Assembly (NCBI GenBank): GCA_034008185.1
Contig: CM067081.1
Span: forward strand, 154,224,258-154,288,257
Source of the DNA: Gorsachius magnificus
Lineage: Eukaryota > Chordata > Aves > Pelecaniformes > Ardeidae
DNA: 64,000 nucleotides
Reading direction: 5' to 3'
Numbering within the stretch: position 1 is the stretch's first letter; each line of letters begins with the position of its first letter. The notes below the pieces were generated by a model. It was not told the DNA's origin. It worked only from the letters and a program-made list of their open reading frames with translations, and searched no databases. Below are positions 1 to 12,966 of the stretch, in pieces. Made by a program: the position numbers and the translations under genes.

Positions 1-278
1 TCCGAGCAGTTACTCCTGACCCAAGACTCCCTAGCTGGCCTGACATTCATTTGAGAGACTGCAGTGCTCTAAGTGCGGAAGTGCTGGGATGGGGGTCCAA
101 ACAGGCTGAGAAGACATTTACCATAGGGTCTCCATAAATACCTTTCACCACCCACCCCACCACTTTGTGGAAAATACAAAACAAGTATTTGTTTATCTGC
201 ACTGGAGGTTCAGTCTGAGACTGGAGTGCAGTTGTTCCAAGCATTGGACAAACTCGCTGACTTCTGCAGGGGAGGACC

Positions 279-1328
279 ATGCTGACACCTCTGCAGCATG
301 GAGGCAGGGCAAATTATAGAAAAGAGTCAGTGGTAGTGACGTCTCTGCCCCTTGAGCTTTATGTTTTAGAGTCTCCTCTGTTCAATCTACAACCCTGTTT
401 AGTCCTGTCAGTCACCAAAAAGACAGGGCTTCTTATTGGGCCCTACACTCTCCCTTCATCCCCCTACTCCACCGCTTGGACCATCTCCTGGACCTTTCTG
501 CAACAATCATTGGCCACCACCTTCACGCTAAGCTTGCTTGGCCTTTCTGTCACCTCAGATCATCAGTGTTAAGGACTTCTTGCCTGCTCCCCAGTCTTTT
601 ATCACCTTCTTTGTAATTTCTTTCCTTTCTCCACATGCTGATGTTATCCATGGTGCCCTCTTTCATCCATAGACCTTTTACCCTGCATTCTCCTGTCTAC
701 TCCTGCCCTGCTACCCCAAATCCCAACTGACCCATACCAGCTGGTCTCTGCTATGTCTCCAATGGGAACCCCGCCTCCTGGCTAACTTTCTCCACTATGA
801 ATGCATTGTTCCCCCATTCAGTTCTGCTCATTTCCTAGACTTACGACTCCAGCTTAGCTCAGTGAAATCTGAGACTCACATAGTCACCTCTTTGCCACAT
901 TCGGCTCATTCCTCAGACCCTCCTGCCTCCGCCAGCCCCCACTTCAGCTGTTACGCAGGATTTCACCCAGTTTTGCCACGAGAAAAACAACAAACTATGA
1001 TCTTCCTCTTCCAGTAGCTTTGCTTTCTGTTTCCTCTTCCCCACCTATAACTCCTTCCTCATTCTTCTCCCCCACAGATGAAAAACCTCCTATGCAGCTC
1101 TCTTCCTTCATTCCTTTTGTTTGCCACTGAGCCAGTCTTAATCCTACCTCCTGACTTTCCTTATGGCCGTTCTGGTCCTCCCATTCCCTCTTCTTGACTT
1201 CTCATGCCCCTCTGTCTCTTTACTCCTGTAATGCAAGTACCATTCAGTCTCTTTCCTCTTAAAGTATTCTCCTCTTAAAACATTCTTTCATCTTAAATCA
1301 TTTACTTTCTTCTCTAAATACCGTGTCT
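279..1328 (+). mobile_element. decayed LINE relic, 5' portion (L2-like?)
   Basis: A pyrimidine-rich, stop-riddled stretch continued after the CR1 insertion at 2670-3930. Around 540-570 a translated fragment reading roughly TSDH recalls the SDH motif of LINE endonucleases. Base composition (strong C/T bias on the plus strand for over 2 kb) resembles decayed L2/L3-type LINEs of amniotes. The family assignment is by eye only; it could instead be an unclassified pyrimidine-rich repeat. Confidence 0.35.
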
Positions 1329-2669
1329 TCTGACCTCGGTACCGGGGAAGATTATGGAGAGGTTCATCTTGAGTGTGCTCACCAGGCACATGGAGGACAA
1401 TCAGGGGATCAGGCCCAGTCAGCATGGGTTCACGAAAGGCAGGTCTTGCCTAACCAACCTGATTTCCTTCTACAACCAGGTGACCCGCCTGGTAGATGAG
1501 GGAAAGGCTGTGGATGTTGTCTACCTGGACTTCAGCAAAGCCTTCGACACAGTCTCCCATAGCATTCTCCTGGAAAAGCTGGCAGTTCATGGCCTAGATG
1601 GATGTACTCTTCGCTGGGTTAAAAACTGGCTGAATGGCCGAGCCCAGAGAGTCGTGGTGAATGGAGCTAAATCCAGTTGGCGGCCGGTCACAGGCGGTGT
1701 CCCCCAGGGCTCAGTTCTAGGGCTGGTCTTGTTTAATATCTTTATCAATGACCTGGATGAGGGGATTGAGTGTGCCCTCAGTAAATTTGCAGATGACACC
1801 AAACTGGGTGGTAGTGTTGATCTGCTGGAGGGGAGGAGGGCTCTGCAAAGGGACCTGGACAGGCTGGATCGATGGGCCAAGGTCAACTGTATGAGGTTCA
1901 ACAAGGCCAAGTGCTGGGTCCTGCACTTTGGTCACAACCCCATGCAGCGCTACAGGCTTGGGGAAGAGTGGCTGGAAAGCTGCCTGGTGGAAAAAGACCT
2001 GGGGGTACTGATTGACAGCCGGCTGAATATGAGCCAGCAGTGTGCCCAGGTGGCCAAGAAGGCCAATGGCGTCCTGGCCTGTATCAGGAATAGTGTGACC
2101 AGCAGGAGCAGGAAAGTGATCGTGCCCCTGTACTCGGTGCTGGTGAGGCCACACCTCGAATCCTGTGTTCAGTTTTGGGCCCCTCACTACAAGAAAGATG
2201 TTGCCTTGCTGGAACAGGTCCAGAGGAGAGCAACCAAGCTGGTGAGGGGTCTGGAACATAAGTCATACAAGGAGCGGCTGAGGGAACCGCTGGAGAAGAG
2301 GAGGCTGAGGGGAGACCTGATCGCCCTCCACAACTACCTGAAAGGAGGCTGTAGTGAGGTGGGGGTCGGCCTCTTCTCCCTGGTAACGGACGATAGGACG
2401 AGGGGGAATGGTTTGAAGCTGTGCCAGGGCAGGTTTAGGCTAGACATTAGGAAAAAATTCTTCACCGAGAGGGTTGTCAGGCTCTGGAATGGGCTGCCCA
2501 GGGAGGTGGTAGAGTCCTCATCCCTGGAGGTATTTAAAAGAAGGATAGATGAGGTGCTTAGGGACATGGTTTAGTGGTGGGATGGCAGTGCTAGGTTAAC
2601 GGTTGGACTCGATGATCTTAAAGGTCTTTTCCAACCGAGGTGATTCTATGATTCTATGATTCTATGATT
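1329..2669 (+). mobile_element. CR1 LINE, 5'-truncated, 3' end intact
   Basis: The element enters within the reverse-transcriptase region of CR1 ORF2 and ends in the typical CR1 3' tail: the GGTTGGACTCGATGATCTT segment followed by three to four ATTCTATG-type octamer repeats at about 2640-2669. The 5' end is truncated, as in most CR1 copies, so the endonuclease and the first part of the RT are missing. No target-site duplication was found, which is normal for CR1. It interrupts an older LINE-like relic, so it is the younger of the two. Confidence 0.95.
1354..2574 (+). CDS. CR1 ORF2 fragment: reverse transcriptase, C-terminal part
   Basis: A 406-codon open frame, the C-terminal half of the CR1 non-LTR retrotransposon polyprotein that copies element RNA into DNA at the target site. 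Visible RT motifs: [11 protein letters not shown] (palm motif A with its Asp, residues about 57-67), GVPQGSVLG (motif B, about 115-123), FADDTKLGG (catalytic FADD box, about 144-152), then thumb/C-terminal motifs such as [14 protein letters not shown] and [13 protein letters not shown] at the natural stop. The upstream endonuclease and fingers are absent, so it is non-functional as it stands. The reading continues upstream of this ATG to about 1333, so the ATG is internal, not a true start. A short in-frame deletion follows KERLREP, where related copies carry a few extra residues (LGLFS-type). The lack of stops or frameshifts over 1.2 kb points to a fairly recent insertion. Confidence 0.9.
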   Translation: MERFILSVLTRHMEDNQGIRPSQHGFTKGRSCLTNLISFYNQVTRLVDEGKAVDVVYLDFSKAFDTVSHSILLEKLAVHGLDGCTLRWVKNWLNGRAQRVVVNGAKSSWRPVTGGVPQGSVLGLVLFNIFINDLDEGIECALSKFADDTKLGGSVDLLEGRRALQRDLDRLDRWAKVNCMRFNKAKCWVLHFGHNPMQRYRLGEEWLESCLVEKDLGVLIDSRLNMSQQCAQVAKKANGVLACIRNSVTSRSRKVIVPLYSVLVRPHLESCVQFWAPHYKKDVALLEQVQRRATKLVRGLEHKSYKERLREPLEKRRLRGDLIALHNYLKGGCSEVGVGLFSLVTDDRTRGNGLKLCQGRFRLDIRKKFFTERVVRLWNGLPREVVESSSLEVFKRRIDEVLRDMV

Positions 2670-3930
2670 CTTCTCTCCTCCCTTTCATCACCAACCTCTC
2701 TGAATACCCCAGGTACAAATGCCGCCTGGAATCCTCCCCACAGGTTCAGTGCAGCTTCCTCTCTCCTGCTGCTGCCAAAGTCTCCACGTAACGTACTGTG
2801 CAAATTTCAGCATAGTCTGCATACTCTCTTCTCATGTGCTGCAGCATGTTGGCTACCCTCAGTAGTCTCCTGTGCTGTTTTAACCTGGAATTGTGTCTTT
2901 CTTCAGCTACCATGACATTACTCACTTCTCTTGCACCACCTTTGAAACTGCTCCTTTTGCACGTCCTCCAGAAGATGCTTTTCTTCTCTCAGCTCTGACA
3001 AAATTTCATGCGGGCTTTTCTCTTTCTGTATTTTACTCCTTGGTAATTTCTATCACAAACATAGATTCTACTGAATCCATGCAGCAATTTTCGGATTCAC
3101 TCCTCTAACACAAACTTGTCTCCCTAGGTCCATAGCCACAGTCTCTCTAATCCTCCCTCCTAGACATACAGATATCAAACTGAGCTTATCATAGCTAAAA
3201 GAAAGTTCCCAATTTTCTTCTCCCTTCTTTACCATATGCTCTCTTCAGTAATCCCCCTCTCGATCATCACAGCCAACACTATTACCTTCCTTGTTGTTCT
3301 GGTCAACAACTGGAGCAACATCTTCATCTCATGTCTCTCACTACATCCATAGATCCAGGGGATGTCTAAGGTTTACATATTCTTTCTCCATCTAGGCTCT
3401 CATTATCTCATACCTTTATTACTACAATATTTCTTCTTCTACCTTTACAAATGTGATCTTGCCCTCCGTGTATCCATTCTGGAATGCTAAAAACACATCA
3501 CTCTGACCACGTCATTTCTCTTAGCAGCTGTAGACTGCTGTCCCAATATCTATCTCATTAGTGTAATCTACTTGTCTTCATTAAGGAAATGTCACCTTCT
3601 TCCTACAGTCAACCAAAGAGGTCAATCCCCATCACCTACTTATTAATTTTTCAAGCAGACATGACCCATGATTTTTCTGGTGCCATTCCTCAAGGTTTGG
3701 AAGACCACCTTATAAACATCTGCACCTCTTATTCATCATCCTTCTTTACAACTCTTCCAGGAATCCCGCATTTTGTGGAGCTTACAGAAATGTGGTTAGC
3801 CTGCTGGTGTTTTAAAACCACCACCGGTCACGCTGAACATAATTACCTTATCGTCTCCTTCTATTCTCTCATAAGGCTGCATTACTCACCCATATTTGAA
3901 GTGCAGCAACATGTCAAAAGGATGATGACA
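2670..3930 (+). mobile_element. decayed LINE relic, 3' portion (L2-like?)
   Basis: Continuation of the pyrimidine-rich relic on the far side of the CR1. Around 3400-3560 the plus strand reads, with stops and shifts, like the YCN...DHV...L.WLPI region near the C-terminus of L2/CR1-clade LINE proteins. No intact frame survives; several short open frames here are fragments without other meaning. Family assignment is tentative. Confidence 0.35.
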
Positions 3931-4009
3931 TTTTTCTGATCCATGTTTAAGGCTCATAAATCCTATGGTAGAAGTCTGACTGGTATCAATAACAATGAAC
4001 CAAATCCCT

Positions 4010-4140
4010 AATATACAGCTACTGATCTGAGGTACAAGAGATTAAGTCACTCGCTTCAGGTCAGGAAGAAAGACTATGGCAGAGCTTGGACTGAATTCTG
4101 GCTTTGTAAGCCCTGCCCTAACTGCAGTACTACCTTTCTT
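4010..4140 (-). mobile_element. MIR-like SINE relic
   Basis: The plus strand shows the order seen in reverse-oriented MIR copies: a GAGATTAAGTCACT segment (MIR: GGTTAAGTGACTTGCCC), then GCAGAGCTTGGACTGAATTC (MIR: GCAGAGCCGGGATTCGAAC), then a CC-rich stretch and the AGTACTACC end. The match is degraded, as expected of an ancient SINE. Confidence 0.5.
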
Positions 4141-7100
4141 CCATCTATTTTGGTAGTTACCTACAAAGGATGGTGATTTCAGCAGGCTCAGCTGGGCAGT
4201 TCTGAGTATTTATTTGTGGAAGAATTAGGCTTTATGAGAAAGAAAATGGGGAAATTTCCATTTTATAGTCTGATTTCTCTCCTGTAGAGAAAATATGTTA
4301 GTTTATAATCTTTTCTTTTAAGTGGATTCTATTCTGAATGGTCTGTTAAGGGCACTTGGATTCTGGAATCGACATTCTTTATTTATTTATTCCTTAGAAA
4401 CTAAGAAACACCATCTCGTTTCTTTCTTTTGCTCTTAAAGAGGTGAACATGTACTCAAGGGTTCCAGCAACACTTCGTTAGCAATGAGCCATTAAGTAAC
4501 TTACATTATAAATTATTTGCGTTATTTTTGCAGAACCCACAAAACACAAAGTCTTCCTCATTTGCTGGTTCTGCAATAGTTAATAAACCCATTCCACTCT
4601 TGGGCTATTCTGAGTGCACAGAAAGACTTTTTCAGTGAGAAAAAGCAATATTAATATGGATTTTTATTGCTGGAGATGACAAAATAGTTCAGGTAGTTTC
4701 ATCTCTTTAAGTAAAATAATCTTTGGTATTTTTATTTTTACGGCAAACAGAACACATCTGCATTCATATTAAATCCTTCCTCCACACTTTTTAAAAAGTT
4801 TTTAAGCAATAGGCAGTAAGGATAAAAATGCTGAGATTTCGCAAAAGGATTTGGATGCTCAATTAAATGAACAGGAATTAAGCATGCAGTCCTGCAGGCA
4901 GCTCTGCAAATATCAGTTTCTATTGAGAAGGGCATGATCCCATCATTTTCACTCAGGCAAAATTTCCATTTGTCTTCACCAGCAATTTTACTTGAAAGCC
5001 AACAGCTTGATTGAAATTTGCCCTTAAAAACAGTTGCAGCTCTGTTAAATTACATATATGTTCTTAGTATTTTTAGCAGATATATATTATCAAACCAATT
5101 ATCTCAGATGTGTCAGAGGAACATGTCAGGTTCTCATTACTTGTGGTAAAGACACTTTTTAATGAATTGCTATTTGAGTTTGATGCAATTAAAATATTAA
5201 AATTGCTTATTGAAAATATGATGAGTGAAATCCTCCTGGAACTCACATGCATGCAACGCCAGTGATTTCATCCATTAAATGATTTTAGAAAATCTCTGAA
5301 CAAGCGGATGTCTTTGCCGTATCTTAGAAACATGCAGTTGTTTGACTTCCAATCTACATCGACAGACTAAGAATAATTAGGCATCGAAAACAGCGAAGGC
5401 TAAATACCTGGGTAGCCTAAGATTCGACTCAAAGGCTGTCTACTGCTTAAATTTCACTGGGTCCCTCCAGCAGAACTCTGCTGTGACGGACGGGAGCACA
5501 GACCTTGTGTTGGCCTTTCTATCCAGGGACAATTTTAACCTCAAAGGAAACACTAAAGGCCTGAACTTGCTGCATCACCACGTTCAATAAAACATTTACT
5601 ATTGACTTCACTAGGATTGGAATCAAGACTTCAATAAAGTCCCGTTTATAATGAGTCCATTTGGAAAGCTGTCGGGATTTCAAGCACACATTTTAAACAA
5701 AGCATTTGGATTCCTTAATGTATGAAGGATACATGAAAGAATGGCTGTCCTAATTTACCTGGCAAAACCATTGCATTTCAAAAGTCAAATCTACACCATT
5801 GCAAGGTATTGCAAGTAGTTTTACGAAAATAAATCTTTTTACTCCTAGAGATAGCTGCAAGTAGCCGCTCTTCAGGCTTTTCCAATTGTGTATAAATAAT
5901 CCCTAGTGACGGCCAGAGTAGTCCTGTTAAGCCTTTATTCCTCAGTTGTGCCGTACACCTGACAAGCCAAAACAGAGAATGCTTTCATCCCAGAAATATT
6001 GCATATTAATCGGAGTGGAGATAGGCTGCACAGGAATTACTTGCTGGTTCTTTTTTTTAGTGGTGGCATGGGCTAAGTATACTCATAATAAAATGTTTTA
6101 AAAATAGGATTTACTATGACTTCCACAGATCTTGGGGGAAGAAGGAAGGTAAAAGGGGGATTGAAATAATAAGGTCATTGTAAATTTATTTTTTTTTTAA
6201 TAAAATTGGATTCCAATGGCAGAGCAGAGCCCCATCCAGACAGGTTTATCTGGCAGCCTTCCAAAAACGAGATGAAAGGTCCTCTGAGTAGTAATTGTCT
6301 AAATGGAACAGACTCTGGTTATTGTGCAACTTCTTCATCTACTTTATTGTACCTTTCTAATTAAATGATGTAATTCTTTTTTTTCCTTTCTTGTTTTCCT
6401 CTCAACTAGTGCAGGAAAGCATCTGAGCAACGTTGCCGTAGGATGCAGACAGACTCTGTGGCTTCCAGTTTATGTTTCTGGGTCGCTACAAGTCGTATAC
6501 AAGGAGTTGTGAGCTGCTGGTTGCCAAAGCAGGACATAAACTCTGCCTTCTCCCAGCCACGAACGGACACTCACCTGCATTTCAACCCTCTGCTTGCTTA
6601 GTGGCGGAAGTGGTTGGTTCACTGGGATTTTTGGTAGGGTGAGGGAATGTCTGCTTTTGCTAGAAACTCAGCGGCAAAGAGGGGATCGAATAGGATATAG
6701 GGAACACTATATTCAAAGGGGCGTTAAGCAGCAGGGCTATTTAATTCGCCGAGGAGACTGGACAGACACCTGAGAATGGGAAGAAGCTTAGAGTTTTGTG
6801 CTGAACAAACCCAGAGCCAGCGTTTCCTGAGTCTGCAAGGCTTTTAGGGGTCAGGAGTGAAACTCAGGTCCCGAGACACTAAAAGACTTGATCAGATGAG
6901 AAAGCGGAATTAGTGGACGGGCTTTGTAAGCTTGCTCTTTTTGACTGGTCCTTCTGTGCAAGAGTGCTTTCCCTCAGTCCAAGCAGACCATTCACAGGAA
7001 TAAAGATTATTCAGGTGAGCAACAGCGAGACTGGGCCCAGGGTTTGCATGTTCAGCTCCAATAATTTCTTTACTGACCTTAATTTCTGTTATTTCTGGTT

Positions 7101-7771
7101 TGATTTTTTTTATTCATCCATGATAACAAAGAGAACAAATTAACTGCCTAATTTTGACACAGCTTTAGAATATTCTTCAGGCCTTTGGTCTCACGCCTGC
7201 CTGCCTCTCCTTGTAAGTAGGCTTACTTGTGACAATCTGTTTTAATTCATTGCCTATTTATCTAATTGTATTATTTTAAATATCACCTGGGTTCTATGGA
7301 AATATAAAAAAAGGGATAGGACCAATTATTTTTATATGCATTAGTGTCTACTATATCTATCCATTAGAAATCTGAAGTAACAGATCTGCAGTTTTTCTAG
7401 CAAAATCCAACATAAAGGTTTTGATTTATTTGCCAGAAAGTAAAAACTAATAAATACAGAATAGAATTACAGAAGCGACCCAGCCTATTCAGAAACAGAA
7501 CTGGTTTTTAAAACCACTGGCATCAGAATATTGCCAAGTACCACAGGACCTGATCCGGCCACAAGCCATTGCCTACAGCTTGTATTAATTTCAGCTGAGT
7601 TCATAAGCAGAATAACTGCAGGGTATTTGCAAAGCTAGTTAGGCCCTTAATGGCCATTTTTTAATATCCTTTGATAGACAAACTTACCATTCTCAATACT
7701 GGAAGTTTGGTCTAGGGAAAAATGTAGGATCTGTCTCAAAATAAATGGATCGCTTAGATCCTGTCCAGCTT

Positions 7772-7804
7772 AAAAAAAAAAAAAAAAACAAAAACAAAAA
7801 ACCC
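7772..7804 (+). repeat. A-rich tract
   Basis: Seventeen consecutive A followed by CA5CA6C4. No retrogene-like sequence is recognisable upstream, so it is annotated only as low-complexity DNA. Similar A runs occur at 15533-15548 and 23572-23591. Confidence 0.8.
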
Positions 7805-10762
7805 CACAAAGCACTGACCCTTAATAGCATTTACATTCAATTACATATAGCATTACACACAAAATTTGGGGCCAGAACCTGCATTAGTTTATCCAGTTCC
7901 GGAAGAGGTGTACTAGATTAAATTAACAGCTGGCAGAGGAAGGAGAGTAAAAGGCCTAGGTAGCAATAACATCCTCTCTTATACGGTGTCTGCCCTGGAG
8001 CTCATACAGAGAGAGATTTCATCTGTGCGGGAATACGTGCCCCAGTCAGGGTACAGGATCACCGCAGGTGGAGAACATCTGCAGCTCTTCACACCTGCAC
8101 AGGGCGTGCTCTGCCCAGGCGCCCACCCCTGCAGCCTCCAACGCCAGGCGGAGTGGCGTCTGCCACGGAATAAAAACTAGGAAAGCAAGGTGGTGCTGTC
8201 GGGATAAACCTAGAATCCCTGCCTCATTTTGAACTCAAGAGCTGATCTCAACATTGGAGAGCGATGGCAAACGTCCGCGTGCCACTTTCATCATATAGCT
8301 GAGGATGGTAAAGAAGCAGCCTAGCAGCTGGCCATGAGTGGGAACGGGGACACTAGCTGACTACCCATGTAAAGCTGGCTCCTTCTAATCCAGTGATTCC
8401 AGCATAGAAAGACTTTTAAGAGACGAGTATTTTACACTACTTTTTGGTAAGGGGCGAGTAAACTCCCTTAGTTCTTTTTGATCTAACAAACCATAAAGTC
8501 GACGAGCAATCCTATAATATCTCTGGTTTTATTTCTGAGCAAGTCAAACACTTTATCAATTTGCCATTACATTTGCTTTTCTATCTTTTAATCTGGAGGT
8601 GCCAAAGCAACACAACTCTATAGCATTACTGCTACCATGTGTGACTCCTCAGCATGGCTGAGAGTTCTTGTGTAGGTAGCTCCTCACTCCCAAAATGAAC
8701 TATAGTGTTGGTATTCAGGGTTAGGAGTCTCCCTCCTTTAATATTTCTCTCAACGTACAGTGAAGTTTGTTAAATGCGTACCAAAAACCTTCAAAGAAGG
8801 CGAGGAGCCACGCACACCAGTACTTGCACATACCCCCTTTATGTGCACAGTTTGCACTTCTGACATTGGGGCAGCGACTCTGCGACATGGCTATCCGGCC
8901 ATCTGCACACACACACACGACCGGGAATACATGTGCAGGGACGCAGGCTGTACCTGAGCGTGGGAATCCCTTGCTACCAGCAGAACGCTGTGTATTTAGA
9001 GTTAGGTCACTACACACACGCCACCTCAGCTTGAGTTGCCACGCTTTCTTTATGGCTAACGCGTAGCAGAGCTGCCCTTACACATAACCCAGCGCCAGGC
9101 AATTTCAGCAGTTTCTGGCAGGAGGAACGGACGCTCCTGAGGACAAGGCAGGCGGTGAAAGAAGAACGAGCCTCACTTATTTCAAGATGAAAAACCTCTC
9201 TAACAACTGAAACTCCATTTGCCAAAGGTGAGCTCTGGTGACACGCTCGCCCGCTGCCAAGGTTGAATTTCTCTGTTTACGCCCCCGAGCAGAGCGAGCA
9301 CACATGGCAGAGACATCCAGCCCTCTGCGGCCAGCCCAGCACGCCCGCGCCCTCACCCAAACAGAGAAGAGGAATCCCTCCCTCGGCACTGAAACCAGCA
9401 GCGGGATGCCAGGGTGCTGACAAGCTTTGGACGTATTCGCTTGCCCATTATGAATGGGACTGAAGCCACCAGTTCATTTCACAGGGGTCGCTGAATAGCA
9501 GCTAGACATTAAGGGTCGCTAGCAACACAGACAGGATCCCAACCAGTGATCTCGGTTCCCTGCTGCACCACCTGTTTGTACCGTTCCAGCGCAAGTCTAT
9601 ACCATGCTACTCACCCCTACCGCTCACTTTTAAAACATACGGAACAAAATGTATACATTGGCAAAGACATGTGAGAATATATCCCTCGTGAATAATTAGC
9701 TTTAAGCAATAATTCCGCTCACAATGTCTGAAGAGGGAATTAATGCAGGCCATCAAGGGAGTTTGGGACAGAGAACACGCTTAGAAAACAAGTATTTCTA
9801 AAGATTGCACGGTGTAAGAAGCGATGATTTCACTGCAATGGAAATAAACCGCTGGGGAATCATCTGAACGCAACAGAAGAACCATGGGAGGGAAATGTTA
9901 TTTTGTTGTACGGAGTAACCATGCTGTAGGTAGCAAAGATGCTGTCATCCTTTACTGAAACCCTCATCATCCTGCAGAAACATACATCTTTTGTAGGCAG
10001 GATGTTTAGGCTGGGTTTTACGTGTATCTCCCCTTCCTATACTTCGGATCAAAGAAACATTTGCGGCAAACTGACCGTCACCTTGAACTGGTACCTTGGG
10101 GAAAAAAAGAAGAAGGACCAAAAGACAAGAAAAAAACATAGCACAAAAATGCTACAGGCAAACAGATGCATCTCCACCCCAAGAGAAAATGATTCCTTTC
10201 TAACACTCCTAATAAATTCACATAATGTTTTGTGGACATTGAAAATATTCCAAAACATAGCTCAGTGTAAACAGCAAGCTGGGTTTCCTCCTGCTTTTTA
10301 GCATTTCTCTTTGTTTACTCTCCATTTGAGGATAGAAAAAGCCTACATGTGAGCACTGCAAATGGTGTATTTTGGGACTGATGGGGCTTTTGGTAAGGGA
10401 ATGATGAAATACAGACATGTGCAGCCTCCAATAAAATAATATGTGCTTTGCCTGAGTCACCAGGGTCAAACAAAATCAAAAAAAACCCAAAAAAACCAAT
10501 GTCTGGTTCATTAAGACTTTTCATTTGTATGTGGAAAATAATCTGATACCATGGTGATGGGCAGACTATATTAAGCTTAGAGAGACAGAGACATGAGAGA
10601 GACGTTCTGGGGTGTGTCTGCTCTCCCCCCCCCCGCTGCCTTCTTGCTCCCAAACCCCACGCCTCAGCAGTAGAGACCCCATGGGAAGCTGCCCTGGCAG
10701 AGCTTCGGGAAGCGATGCCCAGCCAAGCCAGTTCACCCATCACAAGGAGAGGTACTTGGCTA

Positions 10763-11248
<486 letters not shown>

Positions 11249-11379
11249 TCAGCTTCACAGAAACACCATGGACATCTTCACAACAGGCAAAGCCCTTGAG
11301 CGTGAGACCACGCTAAAAACCTCCGGAGCAGCTGCTAGGTGTCACTTGGCAGAGACTGCCTCAAACATCCCCAACTCCC

Positions 11380-12460
11380 GTGGCTCACATCCACGCTGCG
11401 GAGGGATGCTGAGCGCGCTACAAAGTTCTGCCCTGGAGGCAGTCCTGGAGTCTCATCTGCCTCTTCTCGGCGGAGGAGACCCGGCGAGGAGGAGAAACAC
11501 AGCCTTCCACCTCGAACGGCAGCAAGCCAGCGACCCACCGATGCAAAGATGTCCTGCTCCCCTCACCACGAGCACCCGAGCGACGCGGGGCGGGGGGGCT
11601 GAGGGGATCTATCCCCTTCCCCCCCCCCGAAGGGACCTGAAAGCTCCGGCTGTTGGGTCAGTCCATCAATCTCGGTTCGATCCGGCCGGCTCGGCAATCC
11701 AGAAGCGAGGGGCTTTCAGCGCGGCGGCGCAGGACGGGAAAGTTCAGCAGCCAGAGCGCTCCCGCCCGCAGGCAGCCGGGCACCCCGCTCTCCGCAGCGG
11801 GCGGGCGATTCGCCTCCTCTTCCTCAGCGGCTCAGCGAGGGCACGGTGGCCGGGACGGTCGGGGGCTTGCCTGGGTTGAAAGCGGGGTCGAAGGGGAGGC
11901 AGCAAGAGGGGGGAGCAATCTGTTGTTGTCGCTGCTGCTGCTCTTTCGGGTCGCGGCTGAAGCACGCAGCCTCCCCGGCCGGGGCTGGCACCGCGGGCAG
12001 GCGCCGGGCTCTCCCTCCCTCAGCAGCCCCGGCTGGCGGGCACCGGCACCTCGGCTCCGGAAACCCCTCGGCTTCTCCCTGCCGGCCTCGCCATTCACTC
12101 GCCCGCTTTGGTCGTCTGCGCCGTCATCCAGGCAGCCGTAACGCCACGATCCCTTCCCCGCAGCGCCCCGGCAGCGCCCGGGCAGCCTCCCCCGCTGCCG
12201 GGCCGGGGAGAGGGGCGGGGGCGGCCGCAGCCCCGGCAGGACCTCCCGTAGGCAGCCCTGGCAGCCCTCGGCCCCGGCATGGCAGGTCGGCCACCCGCCG
12301 CCCCCCGCTCCCCGCCGCTCTCGGGCAGGCTCCCGCGGCCCCCCGGCGCCGGGCTGTGCTGCCCGGAGCCCGCCGAGCGCGGCGGCACGTCGGCCGGCTG
12401 CGAGGGGAAGGCAGGCGGGCACCGGGGCCGCGGCTGGCGGCGAGGATGCTCAGGAACCGG
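11380..12460 (-). promoter_or_regulatory. TMEM178B: TMEM178B CpG-island promoter / 5' UTR
   Basis: A GC- and CpG-rich kilobase directly upstream (minus strand) of the TMEM178B start codon, contrasting sharply with AT-rich flanks. It lacks an evident TATA box near the gene, as CpG-island promoters usually do. The transcription start cannot be placed from sequence. Long open frames on both strands are a by-product of low stop-codon frequency in GC-rich DNA; none shows a domain. Confidence 0.75.
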
Positions 12461-12625
12461 GAGGGAGGGAGGGAGGAAGAGAGGGAGGGAGGGAGGGGAG
12501 GGAGGCCGGGGGGAATCACACCAAAACAAACCGGAGTGGGGTGGGGGAAGGGGGAGGGGGGGAGAGGGGGGGGAGGAGGAGGAGGAGGAGGGGGCCGGGA
12601 AAAAAAAAAAAAAGGAAAAAAAAAA
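12461..12625 (+). repeat. purine tract: (GGGA)n, (GGA)n and poly-A
   Basis: Positions 12461-12506 are GGGA/GGGGA repeats, 12537-12597 a G-run and GGA-repeat segment, and 12600-12625 almost pure A. On the plus strand the first two blocks have many closely spaced G3+ runs and could form G-quadruplexes; on the TMEM178B sense strand they are C/T rich. It borders the CpG island upstream of the gene. Confidence 0.9.
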
Positions 12626-12966
12626 GCCACACACACCTTACACGGGGAGAAGGAAAACAGCCCCTAACTGTTGTCAACAGCTTTCGGTCTGCACCATTTC
12701 TCTGCCATATGGCCCGATCTCCACGGCGGAGCTGAGATTTTTTTAGCTCAGCAGCTTCATGCGAAGCGTATCCCCGGCATCGGCAGTTATATATTCAGAC
12801 ATATTTTTTTTTTTTTTCTCTCCTTAAATTTCCACTCCCTTTCTCTCTAATGGGAATAACTCACCCATCTTGTAGCGATCAAGCGCAAGAGAAGGCGAGC
12901 TGGAGTCCCCAAGCTTTAGAAATCTCATTTCACCGTTTTTAACCCAAATAAGAGCAAAGCCAATCT

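Noticed and set aside
12704..12712. CCATATGG as a CArG/SRF box
   Set aside because: The SRF box needs six A/T bases between CC and GG; here there are only four.
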